NCBI GenBank assembly: GCA_900315435.1
Contig: OMYY01000006.1
Location: forward strand, 1 to 64,000
DNA length: 64,000 nucleotides
Source of the DNA: an uncultured Spirochaetaceae bacterium
GTDB taxonomy: Bacteria > Spirochaetota > Spirochaetia > Sphaerochaetales > Sphaerochaetaceae
Reading direction: 5' to 3'
A program made the translations under genes and the position numbers. Under the pieces are notes generated by a model that saw nothing but the letters and a program-made list of their open reading frames with translations, had not been told where the DNA came from and ran no database searches. Of the stretch, positions 6,847 through 14,946 are shown one piece after another; the first letter of the stretch is position 1; the number at the start of each line of letters is the position of its first letter.

Positions 6847-8187
6847 GTGTTGTTCCAGGAAGCTAGGAACCTGGTTTTCTCCTCCGCAAATCAGATGCAT
6901 GGAGGATGGCCACAGACGAAGAGGGCAAAGCCCAAAGGTGGCACCACAACTCCGGACAAAATGCCGAACTCGCATCCCGAGATGAGCGTGCACATCCTGA
7001 AAATATCCGATAGAATCAAGGACAACATCTCGCCTAGCGCCTTGGGATTATTCGATAGTGTCACAGAGGAAATCGAGGGAAAGCAGGTAATCAAAGTCCT
7101 TGTTTCCAGCGGACTTGAAAAACCCTATTACATCAAACGAAACGGAATGTCCCCTTCCGGTTGCTACAAGAGGGTTGGTACCTCTACCCTCCCCATGCCA
7201 ACGGCCATGATAGACGCTCTCTACTCAAGACGAATTCATACAACACTCAGAAACATCAAATCTCCCCGGCAAGATTTGGAATTCGCCCAATTGATGATCT
7301 ACTATCAGCAAAAAAGATTCGAGTTAAACGACCAATTTCTCAAAAGCTTGGAGCTCTATACAGAGGACGGGAAATTCAATTACGTCGGATATCTCCTGGC
7401 CGACGAAAACGCCGTTTCCATGAAAGTAGCGAAATATGCAGGAACCGACAAAGTCGACCTCCTGGAAAATGACGAATACGGATACTGCTCCATCATACAG
7501 GCGACCTACAGCATTCTGCAACGATTTCAGGTGGAGAACACGACGAAGGCGAGAATCACGAGTACGGTTAGGGAAGAGAAGAACCTTGTCGACCCAGTGG
7601 CGTTACGTGAGGCAATCATCAACGCTGTTGTCCATAACGACTTCACTCGCGAGATTCCTCCAGTCTTTGAGATTTTTTCAAACAGAATTGAAATCACCTC
7701 TTACGGCGGTCTCATTCTCGGACAGACCAAGGAAGATTTCTTCTCCTGCAGGAGTGTCCCTAGGAATAGGGAGCTGATGCGGGTGTTCAAGGACCTTGGT
7801 CTGGTAGAACAACTTGGTTCCGGAATGAGCAGAATATTGAAGGCCTACAATCGGTCCATTTTCAAAATCTCCGACAACTTCATCCAAGTCGTATTCCCTA
7901 TAGATAATACGAATGAGGGAATAAATGAGGGAATAAATGAGGGAATAAATGAGGGAATAAATGAGGGAATAAATGAGGGAATAAGCCAACGAGAAATCGA
8001 GATTGTGAAACAAATAAAGCTTAATCCTTCAATAACAATGAACGAAATCTCCCACCATCTAGGAGTCTCCATAGCAACTGTCGAACGCGATTTCGATGGT
8101 CTCAAAAAGAAGAAGATTATTGAGCGAAGGGGCTCTTTCAAGAACGGCGTGTGGATCGTGCAAGATCAATCCTCAAAACTCGATTGA
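6847..8187 (+). CDS. AlbA_2/divergent-AAA-type ATP-binding transcriptional regulator-like protein, N-terminus decayed
   Basis: The C-terminal two thirds matches putative regulators of the AlbA_2 (Schlafen AlbA_2) plus HATPase_c_4 type: DPVALREAIINAVVHNDF (N box), FSNRIEITSYGGL (G1-like), RNRELMRVFKDLGLVEQLGSGM, then a linker of six NEGI-type repeats and a winged helix (NEISHHLGVSIATVERDFDGL). The AlbA_2 part is damaged. The start frame gives ARNLVFSSANQMHGG, the expected continuation MATDEEGKA is in the +1 frame (about 6890-6995), and ILKISDRIKDNISPS returns to the first frame. An in-frame TAG at 6787 removes the usual N-terminus. It is either an expressed remnant (GTG 6844, TTG 6847 or ATG 6961) or an early pseudogene. 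The region is AT-richer than its neighbours. Confidence 0.6.
   Translation: MLFQEARNLVFSSANQMHGGWPQTKRAKPKGGTTTPDKMPNSHPEMSVHILKISDRIKDNISPSALGLFDSVTEEIEGKQVIKVLVSSGLEKPYYIKRNGMSPSGCYKRVGTSTLPMPTAMIDALYSRRIHTTLRNIKSPRQDLEFAQLMIYYQQKRFELNDQFLKSLELYTEDGKFNYVGYLLADENAVSMKVAKYAGTDKVDLLENDEYGYCSIIQATYSILQRFQVENTTKARITSTVREEKNLVDPVALREAIINAVVHNDFTREIPPVFEIFSNRIEITSYGGLILGQTKEDFFSCRSVPRNRELMRVFKDLGLVEQLGSGMSRILKAYNRSIFKISDNFIQVVFPIDNTNEGINEGINEGINEGINEGINEGISQREIEIVKQIKLNPSITMNEISHHLGVSIATVERDFDGLKKKKIIERRGSFKNGVWIVQDQSSKLD
7912..7983 (+). repeat. Six perfect 12-bp tandem repeats (AATGAGGGAATA)
   Basis: Six identical in-frame copies encode a repeated N-E-G-I linker between the ATPase-like domain and the winged helix. 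The absence of any base difference between copies points to recent slippage-driven expansion. Copy-number changes would alter linker length but not the frame. Confidence 0.95.
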
Positions 8188-8340
8188 GTTGATTGGCATT
8201 CCCGCAGGAAATCCCTTTGGGAGGATGATGGTGGACAACTTCTCTCGGGTTCCATGGTAAGGGAAATACCACATATTGATGGCCAGGTACGCCAAATGAG
8301 TCAATTTCTTTGTTTTGGTGCCTGTTCTGATGCCACTTTT

Positions 8341-8386
8341 GATAAAAAGAAAGCTCCTAATCTTTATATTGTAAAGAATTAGGAGC
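8341..8386 (-). terminator. Terminator of the initiator tRNA gene
   Basis: On the minus strand, a 9-bp stem GCTCCTAAT/ATTAGGAGC (8353-8361 and 8378-8386) with a further CTTT/AAAG inner stem, followed by TTTCTTTTTATC. Confidence 0.8.
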
Positions 8387-8396
8387 CTAAACACTT

Positions 8397-8469
8397 TAGC
8401 AGGGGTAGGACTCGGACCTACGGCCTCCGGGTTATGAGCCCGACGAGCTGCCAACTGCTCTACCCTGCG
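8397..8469 (-). tRNA. Initiator tRNA-fMet (anticodon CAT)
   Basis: A 73-nt cloverleaf: acceptor CGCAGGG with CCCTGCT, D arm GAGC/GCTC, anticodon arm with CTCATAA loop, T arm GTAGG/CCTAC with TCCGAGT loop. Two initiator hallmarks are visible: the 1:72 pair is a C-U mismatch, and three G-C pairs (GGG/CCC) flank the anticodon loop. The 3' CCA is not encoded (A73 is followed by AAG), so it must be added by nucleotidyltransferase. The gene stands alone with its own promoter and terminator. Confidence 0.95.
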
Positions 8470-8484
8470 TCGAATAGCAACGTC

Positions 8485-8513
8485 ATACTACCCATTATCC
8501 TGAATAGTGTCAA
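8485..8513 (-). promoter_or_regulatory. Promoter of tRNA-fMet
   Basis: On the minus strand, -35 TTGACA (8508-8513), 17-bp spacer, -10 TAGTAT (8485-8490), with the mature tRNA 5' end 15 bases after the -10. It is a near-consensus sigma-70 promoter and a useful in-window reference for promoter shape. Confidence 0.85.
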
Positions 8514-8559
8514 CCCTATCCGGGAAAAATGATCCATTTCTTTTCCTGAAAACGAGAAA

Positions 8560-9489
8560 TCAAGCGGAAAGGACCCTCAGCGCGTTGCCACTCCACATGG
8601 CATCCAGCTCGCTTTGGGAAAGACCGGCCTTTGCCAGCCTATCGCGCAGTCGGTCCATCTCGGCCACACTTTTCAGCTCGAGCGTTCCCCCGATTCCATC
8701 GAAGTCGGTCCCGATGGCAAGCACCTGGCTGCCTCCGACATTGCGCTCATGGAGCACGTGGCGGACCATATCGTCGACACGGCTCTCGTGCAGCCCGTCA
8801 TCGGAAAGGAAGGATGGGCAGAAATTCAGCCCCATCACCCCTCCCTTGTCACTAAGCGCCCGAATCATCGAGTCGCTCATGTTGCGGGTGGCGCCGGTAA
8901 CAGCCCTGGCATTGCTGTGGCTCGCCCAGAAAGGCTTGGTACTGTACTTGACCACATCCCAGAACCCGCCGTCGTTCAGGTGCGAGACATCGACGATGAT
9001 ATGGTTCTGCTCAAGCAGGCCGACGGCTTCGATTCCCTTCTCCTTCAGCCCCTTCGCCATGACGATCGGGTCCTTGCTGTTCGGCCAGGCAAGCTCGTTC
9101 TCGAAGTTCCAGGTAAGGGTGAAACTCCGCACGCCCCAGCTGGCAAGCGTGGCAACCCTGCCAAGCTCACCCTCAAGGATTCCTCCCTCCTCGGTAGTGA
9201 GAATCGCTCCGCACTTCTGGTTCTGATGGATTTCCCGGGCAGTGCGGACCTGGCTGATTCTGTCCTTGTGCAGTTCCATCTGCCTGACGAACTCGTCATG
9301 CAGGTCGTTCACCCGCTTCCACGGACTCTCCTGGCGCCCTAGATGCACGAACAAGGCGAAGCACTGGGTGCTCCTGTGGTTCGCCTCCAGTTTCTCGATA
9401 TCGACGGAAAGGTCGTTGTGCACGAAGTCCTTATGGTCATCCAGCACGTGGTAGATTGTATCGCAGTGAAGGTCAATCATCGTATCCAT
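8560..9489 (-). CDS. Membrane dipeptidase-type (M19 family) zinc dipeptidase
   Basis: 309 residues. The renal-dipeptidase/M19 fold is recognisable from the metal motifs: IDLHCDTIYHVL (His-x-Asp), the bridging Glu in NFENELAW, His in VDVSHLND and in WASHSNARA, and Asp in GTDFDGIGG. These enzymes cleave dipeptides, often with a D- or dehydro-residue at the C-side. No signal peptide, so it is cytoplasmic here despite the family name. The start at 9489 is chosen because CATACT lies seven bases upstream with TTGTAC 17 bp further up, giving a leaderless mRNA; no Shine-Dalgarno exists for any candidate start. It is divergent from thioredoxin. Confidence 0.87.
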   Translation of the reverse strand: MDTMIDLHCDTIYHVLDDHKDFVHNDLSVDIEKLEANHRSTQCFALFVHLGRQESPWKRVNDLHDEFVRQMELHKDRISQVRTAREIHQNQKCGAILTTEEGGILEGELGRVATLASWGVRSFTLTWNFENELAWPNSKDPIVMAKGLKEKGIEAVGLLEQNHIIVDVSHLNDGGFWDVVKYSTKPFWASHSNARAVTGATRNMSDSMIRALSDKGGVMGLNFCPSFLSDDGLHESRVDDMVRHVLHERNVGGSQVLAIGTDFDGIGGTLELKSVAEMDRLRDRLAKAGLSQSELDAMWSGNALRVLSA

Positions 9490-9496
9490 GTCCAAG

Positions 9497-9525
9497 AGTA
9501 TGGCACCTTCCCCTCTTGCGTACAA
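9497..9525 (-). promoter_or_regulatory. Promoter of the M19 dipeptidase gene (leaderless type)
   Basis: On the minus strand, -35 TTGTAC (9520-9525), 17-bp spacer, -10 CATACT (9497-9502), then seven bases to the ATG. The predicted transcription start coincides with the start codon. Confidence 0.65.
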
Positions 9526-9531
9526 GCGGAC

Positions 9532-9560
9532 TTGCCGCTCCTCAATGCCGTGTGTATGTT
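9532..9560 (+). promoter_or_regulatory. Promoter of the thioredoxin gene (leaderless type)
   Basis: -35 TTGCCG (9532-9537), 17-bp spacer, -10 TATGTT (9555-9560), then six bases to the ATG. The -35 boxes of this promoter and the divergent dipeptidase promoter are only six bp apart. Confidence 0.65.
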
Positions 9561-9566
9561 AATGCC

Positions 9567-9881
9567 ATGATTGTCAACGTGACGAAAGATACATTCCGGC
9601 AGGAAGTGCTGGAAAGCGGCAAACCGGTAATCGTCGATTTCTGGGCCACCTGGTGCGGTCCGTGCCAGATGCAGGCCAGGATTTTCGAAGAGCTGGAAAA
9701 GACCGAGGGCGACAAGATCAAGATCTGCAAGGTCAATGTGGACGAGAACGAGGAACTGGCCGGCCAGTTCGGCATCGAGTCCATTCCCACCCTGCTCTTC
9801 TACAAAAACGGCAATCAGATTGGAGAAGCCGTCGGAGTCAGACCCCGGGGAAGCCTGCTCGCATACCTGGACATGCAGTAA
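9567..9881 (+). CDS. Thioredoxin
   Basis: 104 residues, a typical length, with the active site WCGPC (residues 29-33) in VDFWATWCGPCQMQAR, the cis-Pro in SIPTLLFYKNG, and the conserved Asp in VNVDENEELA. It is a cytosolic dithiol-disulfide oxidoreductase. There is no ribosome-binding site before MIVNVTKDTF; a -10-like TATGTT lies six bases upstream. The stop codon abuts the stop codon of the convergent yitT gene with no spacer and no terminator. Confidence 0.93.
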   Translation: MIVNVTKDTFRQEVLESGKPVIVDFWATWCGPCQMQARIFEELEKTEGDKIKICKVNVDENEELAGQFGIESIPTLLFYKNGNQIGEAVGVRPRGSLLAYLDMQ

Positions 9882-10772
9882 TCAGTTCAGGCTCTGGGCG
9901 TCGACGATGCGCTGGATCGGCACAAAGCCCTCACCCAGCACCTGATAGGCCTCGACGACCATCATGAAGGCTTTCGGATCGGCCTCGTGGACGATAATCT
10001 CGAGCTTGCGGATCTGCTGGTTCGGCACGACCGCCATCAGCATGGTCCTGCTTTTGCCGGTGAAGATCCCCACACCGGTGAAAAGCGTTCCTCCGTGATG
10101 GAGCTCGTTCACGATCCGTCTCCCGATTTCCTCGTGATGGCTGCTGAAAATGAAGGCAGTCTTCCCATACCGGGTGCCGATGTCCATCACCACGAAGTTC
10201 TCCACCATCGAGCAGACATACAGGGAAAGCACGGCGAACAAGGCCTGCTCCAAGCCGAAGATGGCAAACCCGGCAAAGATGACCAGGCAATCGGGAATGA
10301 AGGCACAGATGCCAATGGGAAGCGGCGTGTACTTGTTCATGATCTGGGCGATGATATCGGTGCCACCGGTGTTCGACCCGCTCTTCATGACAATGCCGAT
10401 ACCGGCACCCAGGAGCGCACCACCAAACACCGCCGCAAGCAGGACATCCATGCGGTCACCCACGGAAAGCACGCTCCGGTATCCGGAGAGTTTGCCGAAA
10501 AAGGAGACCCAGAGGGAAAGCAGGACTGACCCGAGGACGCTCCTGACCCCGTACATGCGCCCGAACACCTGCATACCCCAGAGCAACAAGGGAATGTTGA
10601 TGGCCAGCATGACCATACCGGTGTCCCACCCGAAAAGGTGGAGCAAGATGGTTCCGATACCGTTGACACCGCCACTGGCCAGTTTCGCCGGTGCGGTGAA
10701 CAGGGCAACTCCGATTCCTCCCAGCATAGTCCCGAACAGGATGTAGCAGAAATCGACCAGTTTCCGTCTCAT
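9882..10772 (-). CDS. YitT family membrane protein
   Basis: 296 residues. Five or so hydrophobic helices (for example GTMLGGIGVALFTAPAKLASGGVNGIGTILLHL and GSNTGGTDIIAQIMNK) form the YitT_membrane unit, followed by a soluble DUF2179 domain (TLFTGVGIFTGKSRTMLMAVV to GFVPIQRIV). The GGxNG and GGTDI motifs are typical. Its function is not established in any species. It starts nine bp after the nagB-type gene stop, so the two are probably cotranscribed; no strong ribosome-binding site is visible. It converges on thioredoxin with zero spacing. Confidence 0.88.
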   Translation of the reverse strand: MRRKLVDFCYILFGTMLGGIGVALFTAPAKLASGGVNGIGTILLHLFGWDTGMVMLAINIPLLLWGMQVFGRMYGVRSVLGSVLLSLWVSFFGKLSGYRSVLSVGDRMDVLLAAVFGGALLGAGIGIVMKSGSNTGGTDIIAQIMNKYTPLPIGICAFIPDCLVIFAGFAIFGLEQALFAVLSLYVCSMVENFVVMDIGTRYGKTAFIFSSHHEEIGRRIVNELHHGGTLFTGVGIFTGKSRTMLMAVVPNQQIRKLEIIVHEADPKAFMMVVEAYQVLGEGFVPIQRIVDAQSLN

Positions 10773-10781
10773 AGGCTTAGG

Positions 10782-11534
10782 TCAATTGGTCCTGAGATCC
10801 CCATAGACCAACGTCGCGCTCTGCCGGTCGAGGAAGATGTCGCAATCCGAGTGCCAGCGGAGCGTCGCGCACGGTGCCGCCGGACTTACCTCGTCGAACA
10901 GGCTCATAGCCACGCCCCTCGCCTTGCGGACTCCAGGGACGGTAGCGATCAGGCTCTTGCTCTGGATCATCTCCCAGACGCTCATCGTGATCCCGTCGTG
11001 AGGAACCTCTCCGATGGTAGGGAACCAACCCTCGTTGACCTGTTGCTTGCGGCCTCGCTCGCTAAGCTGCACGCGGATATAGGCGTCATGGGTCCTCAGG
11101 TCGGCGGGAGGATCGTTGAAAGCCAAATGCCCGTTCTCGCCGATGCAGATGAAGCCGACGTCCAGCCGCTTTCCCTCCATCAGCTCGTTCAGACGGGCCA
11201 ACTCGGCGGGAATATCCGCGGCGGTACCTTCAATCGCATGGAAAGCCCCAAGTGCGGGAACCTTGCTGAGAAAATTCCGCTTGAGGAAGCTGCGGGTACT
11301 GGAAGGATGTTCGCTCGGCAACCCGATGAAGTCGTCAAGCTGGAATGCGGTGACCTTGCTCCAGTCAACCTTCTCCTTGACCAAAAAGGACAGCATGTCG
11401 ACCTGGCTCAACCCTGTCGTGACCGCAATGGTCGCGCTCCCTTGAGCCGCAATAGCCTCGTTGATTTTCCTTGCCCCGGTCTGGGCCGCGGCCTGCGCCA
11501 TACTAATCTTGTCGTCACTCAGAATCACCCGCAT
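10782..11534 (-). CDS. nagB: Glucosamine-6-phosphate deaminase/isomerase family protein
   Basis: 250 residues of the NagB/6-phosphogluconolactonase fold: phosphate-binding loop ATIAVTTGLSQ, the general-base Asp in FQLDDFIGL, and the catalytic loop CIGENGHLAFNDP with its His. It should convert glucosamine-6-phosphate to fructose-6-phosphate and ammonia, or act on a related amino-sugar phosphate. GAGGAG precedes the ATG by six bases. It precedes yitT in a likely two-gene operon and is divergent from an AraC-family gene. A second, distant homologue lies at 29575-30378, so at least one may have a different substrate. Confidence 0.85.
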   Translation of the reverse strand: MRVILSDDKISMAQAAAQTGARKINEAIAAQGSATIAVTTGLSQVDMLSFLVKEKVDWSKVTAFQLDDFIGLPSEHPSSTRSFLKRNFLSKVPALGAFHAIEGTAADIPAELARLNELMEGKRLDVGFICIGENGHLAFNDPPADLRTHDAYIRVQLSERGRKQQVNEGWFPTIGEVPHDGITMSVWEMIQSKSLIATVPGVRKARGVAMSLFDEVSPAAPCATLRWHSDCDIFLDRQSATLVYGDLRTN

Positions 11535-11882
11535 GGAACACTCCTCACCGAGAAGATACTTGGTTCCTTTCCAAGGGTCAATTCTCCCCGTACGGAAATG
11601 AACGCGCCCGCGCGCGTACGAATCCGCACTTTTCCACGGAAAAAGACGTCTTTCCCACCCTTACAAACACTATGTTTTCTTTTTTCGTATCTACACAACA
11701 CATAATTGCGTACTCAAAGAGAAATTAACTATTAAACTTGCATTTTGTTATGCAATATTGTCAGAAAATGGTAAAGTCGTGCAAGTTCGTATACAGAAAC
11801 ACTTTCGCTTTGCGTCTGATATAGAATATAGTTCTAGCATCAAACACAAATTCGTGGTAAAGTACTTACAAAGGAAACTACA
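11535..11882. other. Intergenic region between nagB-type gene and AraC gene
   Basis: 348 bp holding divergent promoters. Next to nagB is a GC stretch with CGTACG at 11589-11594 and 11615-11620 flanking alternating CGCG, which can form competing hairpins. From 11640 to 11880 the sequence becomes strongly AT-rich, as expected of a promoter region. No coding frame is supported. Confidence 0.5.
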
Positions 11883-12707
11883 ATGAACTGCAACATCACC
11901 TTTTCCGCCCGGTTCCATTATCGGGCCAACGGAGGGGTTGGACCCCACCACCATGACAAGGATTACCAGGTCCAACTCATCTACGGCGGAACCGCCAACA
12001 TCGTCGTCAACGACACACACTACGCGGTGAAGGAAGGAGACGTCGTTTTCATTCCCCAAAGCGCGAGCCATCGCTTCCAAGCTGGAAGAGAAGGGATGAA
12101 AACGCTGGAGGTCAAATTCTCCACCCAGGACCCAGAGATGCTCGACATCCTGTCCCACATCGATTGTTACTTCTCCGCCAAGGACAAGCAGCTGTTCGAC
12201 CTGTTCAGCCGCATCGTCGACGAAGGGCTCCGGCAGGCGCCCGGATACAAGATCATGTGCGACGCGTTGCTTATCGAGAGCCTGACGGTGATGATGCGTT
12301 ACTGCTCCAACGCCACCCCGGCCAACGAGCAGAACCAGTTGAAGTTCCCGGAGTCCACCACCTGCACCAGCCCGGCGATCCAAGCGGCCAACGAATACAT
12401 CTTCCGCCACATCAACACCAACTTCTCGATTGTCGACCTGGCCAAGGGATGCGGATACAACCAGGACTACCTGTACCGCACCATCAAGAAGGCCTTCGGC
12501 ATCAGCGCGATCCAATATGTCAACAAACTGCGCTTCGAGCAGGCCAAGCGGCTGATGGAGCACACCGACCTCTCCCTTTCCGAGATTGCGTGGAACCTTG
12601 GCTTCGACTCCATCCAGTACTTCTCCAAATTCTTCCGCCAGCATGCGGGAACCTCACCCACCGAATATTGCAACCGGGTGAGAAGTTCGGTGCGCATCGA
12701 TTACTAA
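11883..12707 (+). CDS. AraC-family transcriptional regulator with cupin sensor
   Basis: 274 residues. The N-terminal cupin sensor has PHHHDKDYQVQLIYGG and KEGDVVFIPQSASHRF, the metal- or sugar-binding pocket usual for sugar-responsive AraC proteins. The C-terminal pair of helix-turn-helix motifs comprises FSIVDLAKGCGYNQDYLYRTIKKAFG and LSLSEIAWNLGFDSIQYFSKFFRQHAG. AAAGGAAA precedes the ATG. It sits directly upstream of the beta-propeller polysaccharide-active gene and divergent from nagB, so it may control either or both. The effector is unknown. Confidence 0.92.
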   Translation: MNCNITFSARFHYRANGGVGPHHHDKDYQVQLIYGGTANIVVNDTHYAVKEGDVVFIPQSASHRFQAGREGMKTLEVKFSTQDPEMLDILSHIDCYFSAKDKQLFDLFSRIVDEGLRQAPGYKIMCDALLIESLTVMMRYCSNATPANEQNQLKFPESTTCTSPAIQAANEYIFRHINTNFSIVDLAKGCGYNQDYLYRTIKKAFGISAIQYVNKLRFEQAKRLMEHTDLSLSEIAWNLGFDSIQYFSKFFRQHAGTSPTEYCNRVRSSVRIDY

Positions 12708-12749
12708 TCTACGGATTTCCGTAACATTTTCCCCTGTTTTCCCCTACTC

Positions 12750-12809
12750 CACCTCCGAAGAATCCCCAATAATTCGGAGGTGAGGTTTGTGTCAGCCCGT
12801 CACGGGCTG
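12750..12809 (+). promoter_or_regulatory. Two tandem hairpins before the beta-propeller gene
   Basis: Hairpin 1 has 10-bp arms CACCTCCGAA (12750-12759) and TTCGGAGGTG (12773-12782). Hairpin 2 has 7-bp arms CAGCCCG (12793-12799) and CGGGCTG (12803-12809) with a 3-nt loop. Neither is followed by a T run, so a processing, stability or regulatory element is likelier than a terminator. Confidence 0.55.
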
Positions 12810-12839
12810 GGGCAGACCGATCTACGGTGAGGTATCTCT

Positions 12840-14849
12840 ATGGGTGACACAATACTGATCAACGAGGATTTCCATACCTTCGAGCTGGGGGACTTCCCCT
12901 TCGACAGGGAGCACTCCGCCATGGGCGAGTACCACTTCTACCCCGAAAAAGGCTACAAGGGCATCTGGTACGACCCGATCACCAACTGGTCCTACCGGGG
13001 ACCGTCTTGGATGGTCACCGATCCGGCGCTTGACGGAAGACACTGCATGGAACAGCAGCGCATCGCAGCCCCGGGACTGAAAAAAGCGGTTCCGGTGCTT
13101 CGCGCAGGAGAGACCGACTGGAAAGACTACACCGTCACAGTGGAACTCCGTCCCGCCATCGACAGCCAGATCAGCGGCATCGCCTTCCGTTATCAGACCA
13201 GTATGATGCACTACGGTTTCTTCCTGGTGAAAGGAGGAGTCGAACTGCATCGGGTCAACAAGCTGGAACGCACCGTCATCGCCAACGCCGCGCTGTCCTG
13301 GTCCACCGACGAGTTCCATACACTCTCCGTGACCGTCAAGGGAAACCATTTCTCCTGCTTCCTGGACGGCACATTGGTCATGGAAGCCACCGACGAGACC
13401 TGGAAGGAAGGATGCATCGCCCTTTCCGCCTCGATTCCCACCCAATACCGTTCCGTCGTCGTGACCATGCCCGAAGGGGCATGGAAGGAACTCGAGGCAT
13501 GCAGGGCAGCCCACTCCGAGGCCGTCAAGCGCAAGGCGGCGACCTATCCGAAAGCCAAGCTCTGGAAAACCATCGACCTGAAGGATTTCGGAGGAGGACG
13601 GCAGATCCGCTTCGGGCATCTGACCGGAACCAAGGAAACATTCTTCGTCATCTGCCAGAACCAGCGGCGCGTCTATAAGGACCGCTACCCCTTCATCAGC
13701 TGCATGACCGCCGTCAGTTTCGACACCGGCAACGTGCTCTGGCAAATCGGGGAACCGAACAAGAAAGACGACACGACCATGCTGACCACCGACCTTCCCT
13801 TCCAGGTCTACGACATCAATGGTGACGGCAAAGACGAGGTAATCTGCAGCTGGGACTCCCAGCTGATGGTCCTCGAAGGGGCGACAGGCAACGTGCTGAA
13901 GCGCATGCCGACCCCACCGAACGACCAGGATCCGGCGACGGTCACCGGCCTGGAGTTCGGAACCTACGCCTCGAGCCGGCTCAACGTCGACGCGATCCGG
14001 ATCGTCAACGTTTCCGGAAACAAACGGCCGAGCGACATCCTGATCAAGGACCGGTACAGCCGGATCTGGATCTACGACAAGGACTTCCATCCGCTGTGGA
14101 AGTTCAGCCATTACAACACCGGGCATTTCCCCTACAATTACGATTTCGATGGCGACGGAAAGGACGAAATCTTCAGCTGCTACAACATGATCGACCACGA
14201 CGGGAAGCTCCTGTGGAGCCTGCCGATCACCGTCGACCATACCGACGAGATCATCGTCGGACGCTTCAACCCTGACGACCCGGACGAGGAAATCGCCATC
14301 GTCAGCGGTTGGGAAGGTTTCATGATCCTGGACAAACACGGCACCATTCTCAAGCGGGACATCAACGGGCACGCCCAACGGATTTCCATCGGGAACTACC
14401 TGCCGGAGCGCAGGGGGCTGGAAATCTGCACCACCACCTACTGGGGAAACAACGCCATCATCTACATGCACGACTGCAAGGGAAACGAGCTGTGGCATAA
14501 GGAGCTGCTGTGCAACGGCAACATCATCACCCCGGTCAACTGGGATGGCAGCGGCACAGACCTCATCCTGCTCAATGGCGATGTCACGCATGGCGGGCTG
14601 GTCGACGGCAACGGGGATGTCATGGTACGTCTTCCCGACGACGGACACCCGACGCTCTGCTGCGAGGTACTCGATGTCACAGGCGACAGCAGGCCGGAAA
14701 TCCTTTGCTGGGACAACAAGCGGCTTTGCATCTACACGCAGGATGGAGAGGCGAAACCCAACAGGAAAGGAGTCTACGACCCGGAAGGATACGCGGTCTA
14801 CAATGCCTCCAACTACCGAGGAGAGTTCAGCTTCCCGCGATGGAGATGA
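12840..14849 (+). CDS. LamG/DUF1080-like plus beta-propeller protein, rhamnogalacturonan lyase-like
   Basis: 669 residues without a signal peptide. Residues about 1-215 form a jelly-roll-like unit (KDYTVTVELRPAIDSQISGIAFRYQ, FHTLSVTVKGNHFSCFLDG) as in DUF1080/laminin-G domains. Residues about 240-650 form a bladed propeller with repeated calcium-loop motifs such as YDINGDGKDEV and YDFDGDGKDEI, the style of family-11 rhamnogalacturonan lyases and FG-GAP proteins. A role in breaking or binding pectic or other acidic oligosaccharides in the cytoplasm is inferred. It follows an AraC gene and two hairpins. The catalytic residues could not be identified with confidence. Confidence 0.65.
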   Translation: MGDTILINEDFHTFELGDFPFDREHSAMGEYHFYPEKGYKGIWYDPITNWSYRGPSWMVTDPALDGRHCMEQQRIAAPGLKKAVPVLRAGETDWKDYTVTVELRPAIDSQISGIAFRYQTSMMHYGFFLVKGGVELHRVNKLERTVIANAALSWSTDEFHTLSVTVKGNHFSCFLDGTLVMEATDETWKEGCIALSASIPTQYRSVVVTMPEGAWKELEACRAAHSEAVKRKAATYPKAKLWKTIDLKDFGGGRQIRFGHLTGTKETFFVICQNQRRVYKDRYPFISCMTAVSFDTGNVLWQIGEPNKKDDTTMLTTDLPFQVYDINGDGKDEVICSWDSQLMVLEGATGNVLKRMPTPPNDQDPATVTGLEFGTYASSRLNVDAIRIVNVSGNKRPSDILIKDRYSRIWIYDKDFHPLWKFSHYNTGHFPYNYDFDGDGKDEIFSCYNMIDHDGKLLWSLPITVDHTDEIIVGRFNPDDPDEEIAIVSGWEGFMILDKHGTILKRDINGHAQRISIGNYLPERRGLEICTTTYWGNNAIIYMHDCKGNELWHKELLCNGNIITPVNWDGSGTDLILLNGDVTHGGLVDGNGDVMVRLPDDGHPTLCCEVLDVTGDSRPEILCWDNKRLCIYTQDGEAKPNRKGVYDPEGYAVYNASNYRGEFSFPRWR

Positions 14850-14946
14850 CCCAGAAGGGTCCTGAATGGAAGGGCGGTATCGGTACCATGGAAGCATTCC
14901 GCGCCAAGGCTTCTCTTTCCATCGGCAAACGGATACACTTTCGCCC

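Noticed and set aside
7912-7983. CRISPR-like array
   Set aside because: The 12-bp units are contiguous, in frame and have no spacers; it is a coding tandem repeat.
8173-8454. 93-codon minus-strand frame
   Set aside because: It runs through the initiator tRNA gene and its terminator.
11589-11620. Alternating CG stretch with CGTACG borders as a special structure
   Set aside because: Short and unsupported by spacing or repetition; may be chance in a GC-rich promoter flank.
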